Below are positions 1 through 6,553 of a stretch of DNA of 11,189 bases, in pieces. The translations under genes and the position numbers were made by a program. The notes beneath the pieces were generated by a model. That model had not been told where the DNA came from, searched no databases, and worked only from the letters and a program-made list of their open reading frames with translations. Position 1 is the stretch's first letter, and each line of letters starts with the position of its first letter. Where the stretch lies: positions 1 to 11,189 of the forward strand of contig JACQVL010000295.1 of NCBI GenBank assembly GCA_016209865.1, given 5' to 3'. This stretch comes from Candidatus Latescibacterota bacterium. GTDB lineage: Bacteria > JAAXHH01 > JACQVL01.

Positions 1-554
1 GGATGGTTCGGGTCGAGCTTGATGACCCGCTCGAATTCTCTGCGGATGTCGCCGACCGTGAACGCGCCGAATAGTCCCTGAGCGAGGGCCAGGCGGGTGA
101 GGGCAAGCTGCCATTGCGCGTCCACAAAAGTGGGATCCCGCTTCAGCGCCTCACGGAACCAATCGAGCGCGTCGAATCGCCGGTGCTTCCCCTGGAGCGC
201 GACCAGGCCGAGGCCGTAATAGCCGTGCGGGAGCTTCGGGCTGAGGGTGATGATCTGGTAGAACTGGTCACGCGCGCGGGCGGTCTTTTTCTGCTGCGTG
301 AGGGAGAGTCCCAGCCAGTACCTGGCCAGCACCGCTCGTCGGTCCGCCGAGAGGACTTGCTGGAATGTCGCTTCTGCCTCGGCGAACCGGCCCTGGCGAT
401 AGAACGCGAGGCCCTGGTCGTACTGAGGTTTGGCCGCCGGGGGAATGTCGAGACTCCCTTTGGGGAAGAGAAAACAGCCGGTCAGTCCGCAGAGGATGAG
501 GCAAAGGAGAAGAGACGGGATTCGGGGTTCGGGATTCGGGGTTCGGGTGTACAT
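1..554 (-). CDS. TPR-repeat lipoprotein, C-terminus cut by window edge
   Basis: Reading the minus strand from the ATG at 554 gives an open frame of 184 codons that runs off the left edge. The N-terminus has a basic stretch, a hydrophobic segment (LLLCLILCG, about residues 15-23) and a lipobox LTGC with Cys27, so this is a predicted lipoprotein. There is no Asp after the Cys, which fits the outer membrane. From about residue 44 onward it shows tetratricopeptide character: YDQGLAFYRQGRFAEAEATF, then helices ending in LSP, then GYYGLGLVAL and DWFREALKRDPTF. TPR lipoproteins scaffold protein complexes at the membrane; the partner here is unknown. The start lies 19 bases after the stop of the preceding lipoprotein gene, so the two are probably cotranscribed. 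The first residues (TPNPEPRIP) are encoded by a 7-base repeat array, and no good Shine-Dalgarno sequence precedes the ATG, so the exact start is uncertain. Confidence 0.8.
   Translation of the reverse strand, partial: MYTRTPNPEPRIPSLLLCLILCGLTGCFLFPKGSLDIPPAAKPQYDQGLAFYRQGRFAEAEATFQQVLSADRRAVLARYWLGLSLTQQKKTARARDQFYQIITLSPKLPHGYYGLGLVALQGKHRRFDALDWFREALKRDPTFVDAQWQLALTRLALAQGLFGAFTVGDIRREFERVIKLDPNH
517..547. repeat. Heptanucleotide array, GGGATTC/GGGGTTC x4
   Basis: Four units of 7 bases alternate GGGATTC and GGGGTTC, followed by a partial GGG. The array sits at the 5' end of the TPR lipoprotein gene and encodes its N-terminal Pro-rich residues. It is one of several arrays with 7-base period in this window. 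Confidence 0.85.
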
Positions 555-573
555 CAGACAGTATCTCACAATC

Positions 574-1491
574 TCACGGGGAGAACTGTTGTGGGTCCGG
601 GACGCGCCATTCATCCGAGTTGATCGCTTGCGTGGCCAGGTTCAGTACGTCAAGCCGCTGAGCCGAGTCGGATCTCGGGATGAACTCCACAGGAATCGAA
701 AAGACTTGCTGGAACAGCGCAAACCGGCTGGCTGCCCAGACCTGATCGAAGAGTCCGTAATTCAGCCGGATGAGGACGCGTTGAGGTTGAATCGCTCCGC
801 GGGCGTCCACGGTCGCTGCCCATTGCATCGCCGAGATGGAGACCTGGCCGAATTGCGCGCGAACATCCGCGAGGAAACGGTTCCCGGAGCTGTCCGCGTG
901 CGCCATGAACACCTGGCCGTTGACGTCGGCGTACGCGACCGTCTTCCCGTCTGCCGCCAGCGCGGCTGCGTGCGCCCGCCCGTCAACGAGCAGAGTGACC
1001 GGACGGTCGCTGTTCGTCGCCGGGTCGAGGTCTCCTCCGACATCAAGGCCATAGATCGGCCCATCCTCAATATACACGATCGCCGACGGGTTCAAAGCCA
1101 CGATTCCGTCCCGGTTGAGGATGCGCGAGAAGCCGATGGCGAGATGAACACGTGGCGGTCTGACTCCGTCCGTCCGCACGCCGGGAATGAGTCCGAGACG
1201 GGTCACGGTGAGTCGCGTCCCCTTAGGCCGGAGGGCGTACACTCCGGTCTCCTCGAACAACGTCACCGGGCGGCTGTCTCCGGATGACAGGATCGTCCAC
1301 TGGGCCGGCCGCGCCACGTACAGGAAATGTCGGATAAAGACCGTCCGCGTTGCGCTCGATCCCCCTCCCAGAGGGTATTCCACGACGGACACGTTCTGAC
1401 TCGCGTCGATGACCGGGCCGAGCTGGGGGTCAGGACGCACCGCTCCACAGGCGGTCGTCAGGAGAGCCAGGAGCAGATATCGGCTTGTCAC
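574..1491 (-). CDS. Lipoprotein with one WD40/TolB-like strand motif, function unknown
   Basis: A 305-residue protein. The signal sequence is short, with hydrophobic LLLALLTTA followed by Cys15; the lipobox is non-ideal (TTAC) but placed correctly for a lipoprotein. The mature part has no domain I can name with certainty. Around residues 176-207 there is one stretch (AADGKTVAYADVNGQVFM) like the PD40/TolB-type propeller repeat consensus of PDG, hydrophobic pair, DxxG and aromatic. The protein may be a small beta-rich periplasmic domain. The gene overlaps the end of the barrel gene by four bases (GTGA), and GGAGGT at 1498-1503 lies six bases before this GTG. A GTG one codon upstream (1494) is possible but only three bases from that Shine-Dalgarno. 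The tight coupling suggests the lipoprotein is made in fixed ratio with the barrel and may act with it, as surface lipoproteins do with TonB-dependent transporters; that role is inference. Confidence 0.75.
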   Translation of the reverse strand: MTSRYLLLALLTTACGAVRPDPQLGPVIDASQNVSVVEYPLGGGSSATRTVFIRHFLYVARPAQWTILSSGDSRPVTLFEETGVYALRPKGTRLTVTRLGLIPGVRTDGVRPPRVHLAIGFSRILNRDGIVALNPSAIVYIEDGPIYGLDVGGDLDPATNSDRPVTLLVDGRAHAAALAADGKTVAYADVNGQVFMAHADSSGNRFLADVRAQFGQVSISAMQWAATVDARGAIQPQRVLIRLNYGLFDQVWAASRFALFQQVFSIPVEFIPRSDSAQRLDVLNLATQAINSDEWRVPDPQQFSP

Positions 1492-3695
1492 CACCGCACC
1501 TCCACTCCCGTCCAGATCGCCCGCGCGGGGCCGTAGACCCCCTGCGATTGATTCAGCACCGGGTTATCGGGCTGGCCGGTGCTCTCGAACCAGCGAGGGT
1601 CCGGAATGACGTCGAGATTCTGATCGTTCATGAGGTTACGGATTTCACAGAACACCGTGGTTGCCGGGAATAAGGAGCGGAAGGGGAGGGGCACATCAAC
1701 CCGCGCGTCGATCCGGCGCATCCACGGGCCGAACTTGATTCGAGTCGGCTCGTCCGGCCGAACGACGCGCCCGACGTCTGCCGTATGGGGGGCGCGATAC
1801 GGCGTCCCGCTGTGCAGATGGCCGACGGTGGTGATCGTGACCCCGGACCGGAACCGGAGGGTAACGACCGTCGCTACCCAGTGGCGCCGGTTCCAGAAAT
1901 CGTTCACCTGCCGGTCGAACGTGGTGAAATCCCCCAACGTCAGGGGATCGCCGGGGCCGAACGGGTAATCCGTCTCCCGGACGCGGCCTAAGTTGAACAG
2001 GTAGAGGTACGACAGCCGGCCGGACAGCCGGACTCCCGATTTGCCCGCGGGCAGGGACGGGCGGATGAGGATGACTTCCATCCCCCGCTGTTGATGGAGC
2101 CCAGCGTTGATCCGTCCCCAGTAGCCCGGATAATTCGAGATAGTCTGCGGCAGGACTTCCGGACCGAAGACGGGGGGATAGCGTTCGGCATCCCGATAGA
2201 AGGCGGTCACGTCGAGCGTATACGCGCGGCGGCTGAGGCTGATCCCCCCTTCCAGGGTAGTGACCCGCTGCGGCCGGAGCGACGTGATCGACCGGTCGGC
2301 GTACGGGGAGGTCGACTGTTCAGGCGCCGCGTACAGCTCTTCAAAGGACGGAGGATGGGAAGCGACACTGAAGGTCGCGTGCGTCGTCAAGGATCGGTAA
2401 GGAAAAGCCACGGAGATCGCCGGGCTGAGCAACTGTGTGCCCTTCGAGTCACCGCCCGCGGCGAGCAGCAATTGACGCACTGCATCCTGCACGGCGCGCT
2501 CATCCACGAGGGTGCGATAGACATCCCGCCAGACCGCTTTGCCGGGGTCGTAGACCTCATAGCGCAGGGAGAGGCCCATCGCCAGCGCCCAGAAGCGGAA
2601 GCGATCCCCGACGGTCACGGCGTAGTAACGGGGTTGAACCCGGAGATCGAATTGATCCGGGAGGACGGACGGGCGCCATCGTTGCTCCTGACTCAGTCGC
2701 TGCACGGTCACGTCAGCGCCGGCGGTCAGCGTGTGCACCTGATTCGGCTGAAGGGTGAGGTCGACACCGAACGAGAGCGTCCGGGTTGAACGGCGTGCGG
2801 CGAAGACGGGCGTCACCGTGATGGGGAAGAGTCCGTCGAGGAACGGGGGCGGCAGCGGAGAACCTGGGGATGACAGGCTGGACGAATCCGACGGATCGCT
2901 CACCCATTGCGCGGAGAGCGCCCGAACGTGGGCCTGATACGAGAGCGATCGGGTGGGCTGGCCGCCCATGAGGACTTCAAGGCCCCCGGCCCGGGCGCGC
3001 CATGTATTCAGACCTTCCAGCATGTAGCGCGCCCGGTCGGTGTAGACTGTGTTCCCCCGCCTGACATGCCATCCGTTGTCGAGACCGAGGAGCTTGACCG
3101 TCGCACGATGGACTTGAGAGAGCTGGGATGAGAGACGAAAAAGTCCGTCCAGTCGGGCGGTCCGCTGGTTGGGAAACGGCCCCCACTTCTCCCGGTAGCC
3201 GGTGTCAAGACGGTATCCCACGCGCCGGGCCGGGGTGAGGGCGCGTTCAAAGGAACCTCGTATATGCTGAGAGAGACGGGTCGTGCCGTCCTGGTCGTAG
3301 TGATAATCATACGGCACAGGCCTGGTCTGTCCCGGCTGAAACGGCTCCCATTCCCGGTTGCCTTTCAGACGGCGGATGGCGTTGAGGAATCTGGGGTCGT
3401 CGACGACCGACTGGAAGACGTTCGGCCCCGCGTGATTCAGGGGGACGAGGGTGCGTTCATACCGTAAGAATCCCGTCACGTGACGGGCGGGAACGGCGCG
3501 CGCCTCCTGAAGCTCCTCCCGTCCGGCATACCGGGCGGCCAGTGAATCCGCCATCAGGAGGATGTCCCCGTGTTCGGTCGTCGTCGAATCGGCGGCGGAT
3601 TGGACGGCCAGACTCTGGCTCACCTCCTGAGCTGGGCTGAAAGACCAGCCTCCGAGGAGGAGCAGGATGACGCTCACGGTTATCGACATGGTCAT
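1488..3695 (-). CDS. TonB-dependent-receptor-like outer-membrane beta-barrel
   Basis: A 735-residue protein with a Sec signal peptide (about residues 1-22: MTMS, then hydrophobic IL-rich core, then SPA|QE). Alternating aromatic/polar beta strands fill the rest. Motifs typical of TonB-dependent receptor barrels are visible: PPSFEELYA (about 448-456), LRPQRVTTLEGG (about 473-484), LDVTAFYRD (about 494-502), a late strand with the EIRNLMNDQN region, and a C-terminal GVEVRW ending in Trp, as expected of a BAM-recognised last strand. The N-terminal ~115 residues after the signal peptide do not show a recognisable plug domain or TonB box. The family imports large or scarce ligands across the outer membrane. 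I chose the ATG at 3695, not an ATG at 3746, because the longer version only adds translation of a dispersed repeat (SFLRKRESI) ahead of the signal peptide. The SIS gene ends 78 bases upstream. Confidence 0.75.
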   Translation of the reverse strand: MTMSITVSVILLLLGGWSFSPAQEVSQSLAVQSAADSTTTEHGDILLMADSLAARYAGREELQEARAVPARHVTGFLRYERTLVPLNHAGPNVFQSVVDDPRFLNAIRRLKGNREWEPFQPGQTRPVPYDYHYDQDGTTRLSQHIRGSFERALTPARRVGYRLDTGYREKWGPFPNQRTARLDGLFRLSSQLSQVHRATVKLLGLDNGWHVRRGNTVYTDRARYMLEGLNTWRARAGGLEVLMGGQPTRSLSYQAHVRALSAQWVSDPSDSSSLSSPGSPLPPPFLDGLFPITVTPVFAARRSTRTLSFGVDLTLQPNQVHTLTAGADVTVQRLSQEQRWRPSVLPDQFDLRVQPRYYAVTVGDRFRFWALAMGLSLRYEVYDPGKAVWRDVYRTLVDERAVQDAVRQLLLAAGGDSKGTQLLSPAISVAFPYRSLTTHATFSVASHPPSFEELYAAPEQSTSPYADRSITSLRPQRVTTLEGGISLSRRAYTLDVTAFYRDAERYPPVFGPEVLPQTISNYPGYWGRINAGLHQQRGMEVILIRPSLPAGKSGVRLSGRLSYLYLFNLGRVRETDYPFGPGDPLTLGDFTTFDRQVNDFWNRRHWVATVVTLRFRSGVTITTVGHLHSGTPYRAPHTADVGRVVRPDEPTRIKFGPWMRRIDARVDVPLPFRSLFPATTVFCEIRNLMNDQNLDVIPDPRWFESTGQPDNPVLNQSQGVYGPARAIWTGVEVRW

Positions 3696-3700
3696 TATGG

Positions 3701-3720
3701 ATTCCCGCTTGCGCAGGAAT
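3701..3720 (-). repeat. Dispersed hairpin repeat (VIPAQAGI/FLRKRESI type)
   Basis: The sequence ATTCCTGC-GCAA-GCGGGAAT on the minus strand is an 8-bp stem-loop with one U-G wobble in RNA. Its translations (VIPAQAGIH and SFLRKRESI) are familiar spurious peptides from dispersed intergenic repeats in many bacterial genomes. It lies 5 bases before the barrel start codon, where a hairpin in the mRNA could cover the ribosome site or protect the 3' part of the operon message. Confidence 0.75.
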
Positions 3721-3773
3721 GACACTGCAGCAGGGAGGTGTTCCATAGATTTCCGCTGCTCCGCGCGTCCGCC

Positions 3774-4955
3774 TCACGCCCGAACCTGGCTGGCCGCTTC
3801 CCCGATCAGCATCCATAGCGCGGCGGCCTGCACGACGCCGGACGGCGGGACGACGCGGATGTCGTAGCCGGGCACCGCGATGCACGCGTCCCCGTGTTTC
3901 CACCCGCAATCGATCAGGATTTCCTGTGGTCGCGCGATGAACTTTCCCGTCTCGCAGCCGCCCTCCATCCAGATCGAATGCATCCTCGCTTTCCGTGTCG
4001 CCAAGACCAGCCCTTCCGGGAAGTTGTAGTACCCCCAGTACGCGAACGTGTCCTCTTGCTGGAATGCCGCGACCGCCTCGTTCCAGTTCATCCCGTTCAT
4101 GTTAAGGGAGAAGAGTCGAGGGTCTCCCGGCATCCCGTCCTGCGCGGCAAAATAATGGCCGTTGCCGGAGACCCAGACGTGGTGGCCAGAGTCGAGGCTC
4201 TGCGCGATCAGGGCGCCGCTCTGGAAGAAGCGGGGGAGTTGCTGGCTGATCCGGGTAAAACACCGATCCATCTCCGCTAAGAACTGGCCGCCGAGCGCCC
4301 CCGCCACGATGGAGGGAATGGTGATATCCTCATGGAACATCACATCCCGGTAGGCATTATTCCGCGCCCCGCCGCCGGGCATCCCTCCGCTCTGGTACAT
4401 GGCGAGCGTCTTGCCGAGCCGGCTGCAAGCGGCGATCAGTTCGCAGGTGAACACCCACAGCGCCGTGATGTTGGCGATCCCGCCGGTCGGGCACACCTTT
4501 TCCGGCCGGCAGGGGACGGAGAGGACGGGCACGGCGCCCACCGGCAGCCCGTTGTCGATCAGGATATCCGCGTGGTCGCAGACGGGGGAGACGGCGGAGC
4601 CGAACAGGACGACTAACGCGCCCTGCTCACGGAAGGCGTCGAGTTCCCGCGCCTGTTGCTCCGGGTCGTTGTTCAGCGTCCCGGCCAGGATGACGTCCCG
4701 GTTCGTGAGCGTGGTGGTCTGGTATTCCCGGCGGTTTCGGATCTGCCGGATGCCCCCGGACCGGCCGGTCGCCTCAGAGACGAACCCCGGCTCGTCGGCG
4801 ACGGCGTAGAGGCTCCCGCCCGCGACTAACCGTTCCGCGCCCTGCTCCGACGCCGCCACGATCGACGTCATGAGGCTTCCCAGTCCCGTCAGGTTTTCTG
4901 TGATCGCTCGAAGATACTGAGTCGCTGGTCGTTCGTTGTTCACATGCGCTGTCAT
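3774..4955 (-). CDS. Tandem SIS-domain protein, putative sugar-phosphate binding or isomerase
   Basis: A 393-residue protein that appears to consist of two sugar-isomerase (SIS) modules. Module 1 (about 20-205) has GGSLYAVADE (47-56), SEATGRSGG (60-68), ILIDNGLPVG (131-140), CPTGGIANITALW (155-167) and SGGMPGGGARNNAY (189-202). These line up by eye with the COG4821-type SIS pattern (fEA-RaGG, DN-P-GDA, gP-S-i-gaf-N, S-N-PGG-N). Module 2 (about 225-390) has SGHHVWVSGNGHYFA (256-270), ILIDCGWKHGDACIAVP (346-362) and PPSGVVQAAALW (370-381), echoing module 1. SIS domains bind phosphorylated sugars in isomerases, lyases and regulators; which applies here is open. The start at 4955 is preceded by AAGGAG 11 bases upstream. 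A longer reading from 5000 only translates a repeat array. Placement between the enolase-superfamily gene and the barrel gene suggests a catabolic role for an imported sugar. Confidence 0.7.
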   Translation of the reverse strand: MTAHVNNERPATQYLRAITENLTGLGSLMTSIVAASEQGAERLVAGGSLYAVADEPGFVSEATGRSGGIRQIRNRREYQTTTLTNRDVILAGTLNNDPEQQARELDAFREQGALVVLFGSAVSPVCDHADILIDNGLPVGAVPVLSVPCRPEKVCPTGGIANITALWVFTCELIAACSRLGKTLAMYQSGGMPGGGARNNAYRDVMFHEDITIPSIVAGALGGQFLAEMDRCFTRISQQLPRFFQSGALIAQSLDSGHHVWVSGNGHYFAAQDGMPGDPRLFSLNMNGMNWNEAVAAFQQEDTFAYWGYYNFPEGLVLATRKARMHSIWMEGGCETGKFIARPQEILIDCGWKHGDACIAVPGYDIRVVPPSGVVQAAALWMLIGEAASQVRA

Positions 4956-4978
4956 CGGTGTGAGTGCTCCTTGTTTGA

Positions 4979-4999
4979 GGTCCCAAGTCCCAGGTCCCA
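4979..4999. repeat. Heptanucleotide array, GGTCCCA/AGTCCCA x3
   Basis: Three 7-base units (GGTCCCA, AGTCCCA, GGTCCCA) followed by a partial AGT lie in the 109-base gap between the enolase-superfamily gene and the SIS gene, just before the SIS start. Confidence 0.85.
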
Positions 5000-5031
5000 A
5001 GTTAGCAAACGCTGCACACAGAACTGTTCTT

Positions 5032-5063
5032 ACCGACTACTGACCACCGATCACCGACCACCG
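5032..5063. repeat. Heptanucleotide array, ACCGAYC x4
   Basis: Units ACCGACT, ACTGACC, ACCGATC and ACCGACC, plus a partial ACCG, repeat every 7 bases directly after the stop codon of the enolase-superfamily gene. The units are less regular than in the other arrays. Confidence 0.7.
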
Positions 5064-5064
5064 C

Positions 5065-6201
5065 TTATTTCCGGCACCGCGTGATGACCTCTTGATTGAG
5101 GGGCAGGCCGAGTCCAGGCCCCTGGGGAACGTGGTACAGACCGCCGGCGATCCGGGGCGGGTGTTCGGGCAGTTCGTACCAGAGGGGGTCTCGTTTCCGG
5201 TTGGCGAAGATTTCCACGTAGCCGCCGCGTGGAGAAGATGCCAGGAGGTGAGCGGCAACCTGGGGTTCCTCATGGTGTCCGATCGTGAGGTCGAAGCACT
5301 CCGCCAGGCCCGCGATCTTCCGCCATTGGGTGATGCCGCCGACCATCGTCACGTCGGTGTTGATGATGTCGACCGCGCCCCGGACGATCAGGTCGCGCAT
5401 CCCCTGCCGCGAGACCTCCCCCTGGCCGGAGGTCACCCGGAGGCCGGTCGCCTCCCGGACGCGCCGGAGGCCTTCGACGCAGTCGTACCACGCCACCGGC
5501 TCCTCCAGCCAGGCGATGTTGAGCGGGGCCACCGCCCGCCCGAACGCGATCCCATCCGCGACGCTCCAGCCCTGGTTGGCGTCGCAGGCGATGACGAAAT
5601 CCGGCCCGCCTGCCTCCCGGACAACCCGGACGCGTTCCAGGTCGTGGGTGAGCGTCGCCCGTCCCACCTTCATCTTGAGGCCCGCCACCCCTCTCGCCTT
5701 GCACTCCGCCACCTCGTCCGCCAGCGCGGTCGTCGAGCCGTCTTTACTGTAGTACCCCCCGATGGAGATCACCGGAAGCGTCTCGCGGAATCCCCCTAAG
5801 AGCTTGTAGAGCGGCTGACCGGCGGCTTTCCCCAGAACGTCCCACAGGGCGATGTCGACGGCGGCGATCGCCTGCATCCGGATGGCATGACGGGCGAGGT
5901 CGAGGGCGTGCAGGCCGCGGTTCCCTAAGTCGATCGGGAGCGAGCACATCGTCTCGTTCAGCGCCTCGACCATGAACGGGTCCTGGCCCAACAGCATCGG
6001 GCGCAGGTAGTCGGTGATCACCCGGACGATCTCATCCTGGTACAGGTCCTCATCCCCGCCGTACGTCTCCCCGACCACTCCGTCATCGGTCACGACGCGG
6101 ACGACGAGGGTATTCCGCGCCTTGATGACGTATGTCCCGCCCAGAAACGCCTCAGGGAGGGGCAGGACGAGGGGGATGGGCTGGAGATCGACGATCTTCA
6201 T
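5065..6201 (-). CDS. Mandelate racemase/muconate lactonizing enzyme family protein
   Basis: A 378-residue enolase-superfamily protein of normal family length. The N-terminal capping domain (about 1-125) is followed by the modified TIM barrel. Visible active-site set: K176-x-K178 (GLKMKVG), metal ligands D207 (CDANQGW), E233 (WLEEPV) and E262 (SGQGE), D283 (INTDVTMVGG) with H309/H310 (TIGHHEEP), and E330 (YVEIF). This is the mandelate-racemase-type pattern, with a KxK base on one face and a His-Asp dyad on the other. Such enzymes abstract the proton alpha to a carboxylate; members include sugar-acid dehydratases and racemases. The exact substrate cannot be told from these residues. It is the first gene of the minus-strand operon, 66 bases from the -10 box of a strong minus-strand promoter. 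No clear Shine-Dalgarno precedes the ATG, but the N-terminus MKIVDLQPIPL matches the family. Confidence 0.9.
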   Translation of the reverse strand: MKIVDLQPIPLVLPLPEAFLGGTYVIKARNTLVVRVVTDDGVVGETYGGDEDLYQDEIVRVITDYLRPMLLGQDPFMVEALNETMCSLPIDLGNRGLHALDLARHAIRMQAIAAVDIALWDVLGKAAGQPLYKLLGGFRETLPVISIGGYYSKDGSTTALADEVAECKARGVAGLKMKVGRATLTHDLERVRVVREAGGPDFVIACDANQGWSVADGIAFGRAVAPLNIAWLEEPVAWYDCVEGLRRVREATGLRVTSGQGEVSRQGMRDLIVRGAVDIINTDVTMVGGITQWRKIAGLAECFDLTIGHHEEPQVAAHLLASSPRGGYVEIFANRKRDPLWYELPEHPPRIAGGLYHVPQGPGLGLPLNQEVITRCRK

Positions 6202-6213
6202 GGCAGAGAATCG

Positions 6214-6241
6214 GTGACCAGTGACGAGTGACGAGTGACGA
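6214..6241. repeat. Heptanucleotide array, GTGACSA x4
   Basis: Units GTGACCA, GTGACGA, GTGACGA, GTGACGA followed by GTAAA. It lies in the predicted 5' leader of the minus-strand operon, 12 bases before the start codon of the enolase-superfamily gene. The last units and the trailing GTAAA recur at 8923-8941. Confidence 0.9.
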
Positions 6242-6266
6242 GTAAAGGCATAAGAAAGTATCCGCT

Positions 6267-6295
6267 ATTCTATGGTGTTGTGCTGCGAAAGTCAA
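6267..6295 (-). promoter_or_regulatory. Predicted sigma70-type promoter of the minus-strand operon
   Basis: On the minus strand, TTGACT (6295-6290) is followed after exactly 17 bases by TAGAAT (6272-6267). This is 5/6 match in each box with the ideal spacing. Transcription would start near 6260, giving a leader of about 60 bases that contains the GTGACGA array, then the enolase-superfamily gene. Confidence 0.65.
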
Positions 6296-6331
6296 CCCCG
6301 TTCTACGGTTTGATCGCGTGAGGATGATGGT

Positions 6332-6345
6332 CTCATAAGAATGAG
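6332..6345. promoter_or_regulatory. Possible operator: CTCAT-AAGA-ATGAG inverted repeat
   Basis: A perfect 5-bp inverted repeat with a 4-base centre lies between the two divergent promoters, ending one base before the plus-strand -35 box. Position and symmetry fit a regulator binding site, but short repeats of this size occur by chance and no regulator gene is in the window. Confidence 0.3.
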
Positions 6346-6346
6346 C

Positions 6347-6375
6347 TTGACAGGCGGTCGTGCGGTTCTTAGAAT
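6347..6375 (+). promoter_or_regulatory. Predicted sigma70-type promoter of the plus-strand operon
   Basis: TTGACA (6347-6352, perfect) and TAGAAT (6370-6375, 5/6) are separated by exactly 17 bases. Transcription would begin near 6382, leaving a leader of roughly 170 bases before the epimerase start at 6554. The -35 boxes of this promoter and the opposing one are about 50 bases apart, so one regulator could control both. Confidence 0.7.
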
Positions 6376-6390
6376 CACCAATAACACTTT

Positions 6391-6479
6391 TCACTCGTCA
6401 CTTGTCATTCTGAGCGAAGCGAAGAATCTCGTCGTTCAGAAGACCCTTCGCTTCGCTCAGGGTGACATTGGGTGAGTGA
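6391..6479. repeat. Large imperfect inverted repeat (dispersed intergenic repeat)
   Basis: Arms at 6403-6424 and 6446-6467 are 22 bases each and complementary except for two positions, with a 21-base loop. An outer pair TCACTC (6391-6396) / GAGTGA (6474-6479) extends the structure. The inner arm GAGCGAAGCGAAG is the core of a repeat often seen in intergenic regions of diverse bacteria. The left outer part, read on the minus strand, is the same GTGACAA/GTGACGA heptad motif found elsewhere in the window. In the predicted epimerase-operon leader it would fold into a long hairpin starting about 10 bases from the 5' end of the RNA. Confidence 0.8.
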
Positions 6480-6553
6480 TTCTTAGAATTTCACTTCGGT
6501 CATCTCGTCGTCTTGTTCTGTCATTTCACCCTGCATCAAGAGGAGACCTGGCC

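Noticed and set aside
430-1287. Plus-strand 285-codon open frame
   Set aside because: Antisense to the two lipoprotein genes. It is Arg-rich with no recognisable domain, as expected of a shadow frame in GC-rich DNA.
3696-3746. Longer start for the barrel protein
   Set aside because: The added residues are the translation of a dispersed repeat, and the ATG at 3695 leads straight into a normal signal peptide.
6214-6241. CRISPR array
   Set aside because: The 7-base units are directly adjacent with no spacers, and no cas genes are present.
6476-6553. Longer start for the epimerase
   Set aside because: It has no Shine-Dalgarno and begins at the edge of the large inverted repeat. The GTG at 6554 has a good one and matches the family N-terminus.
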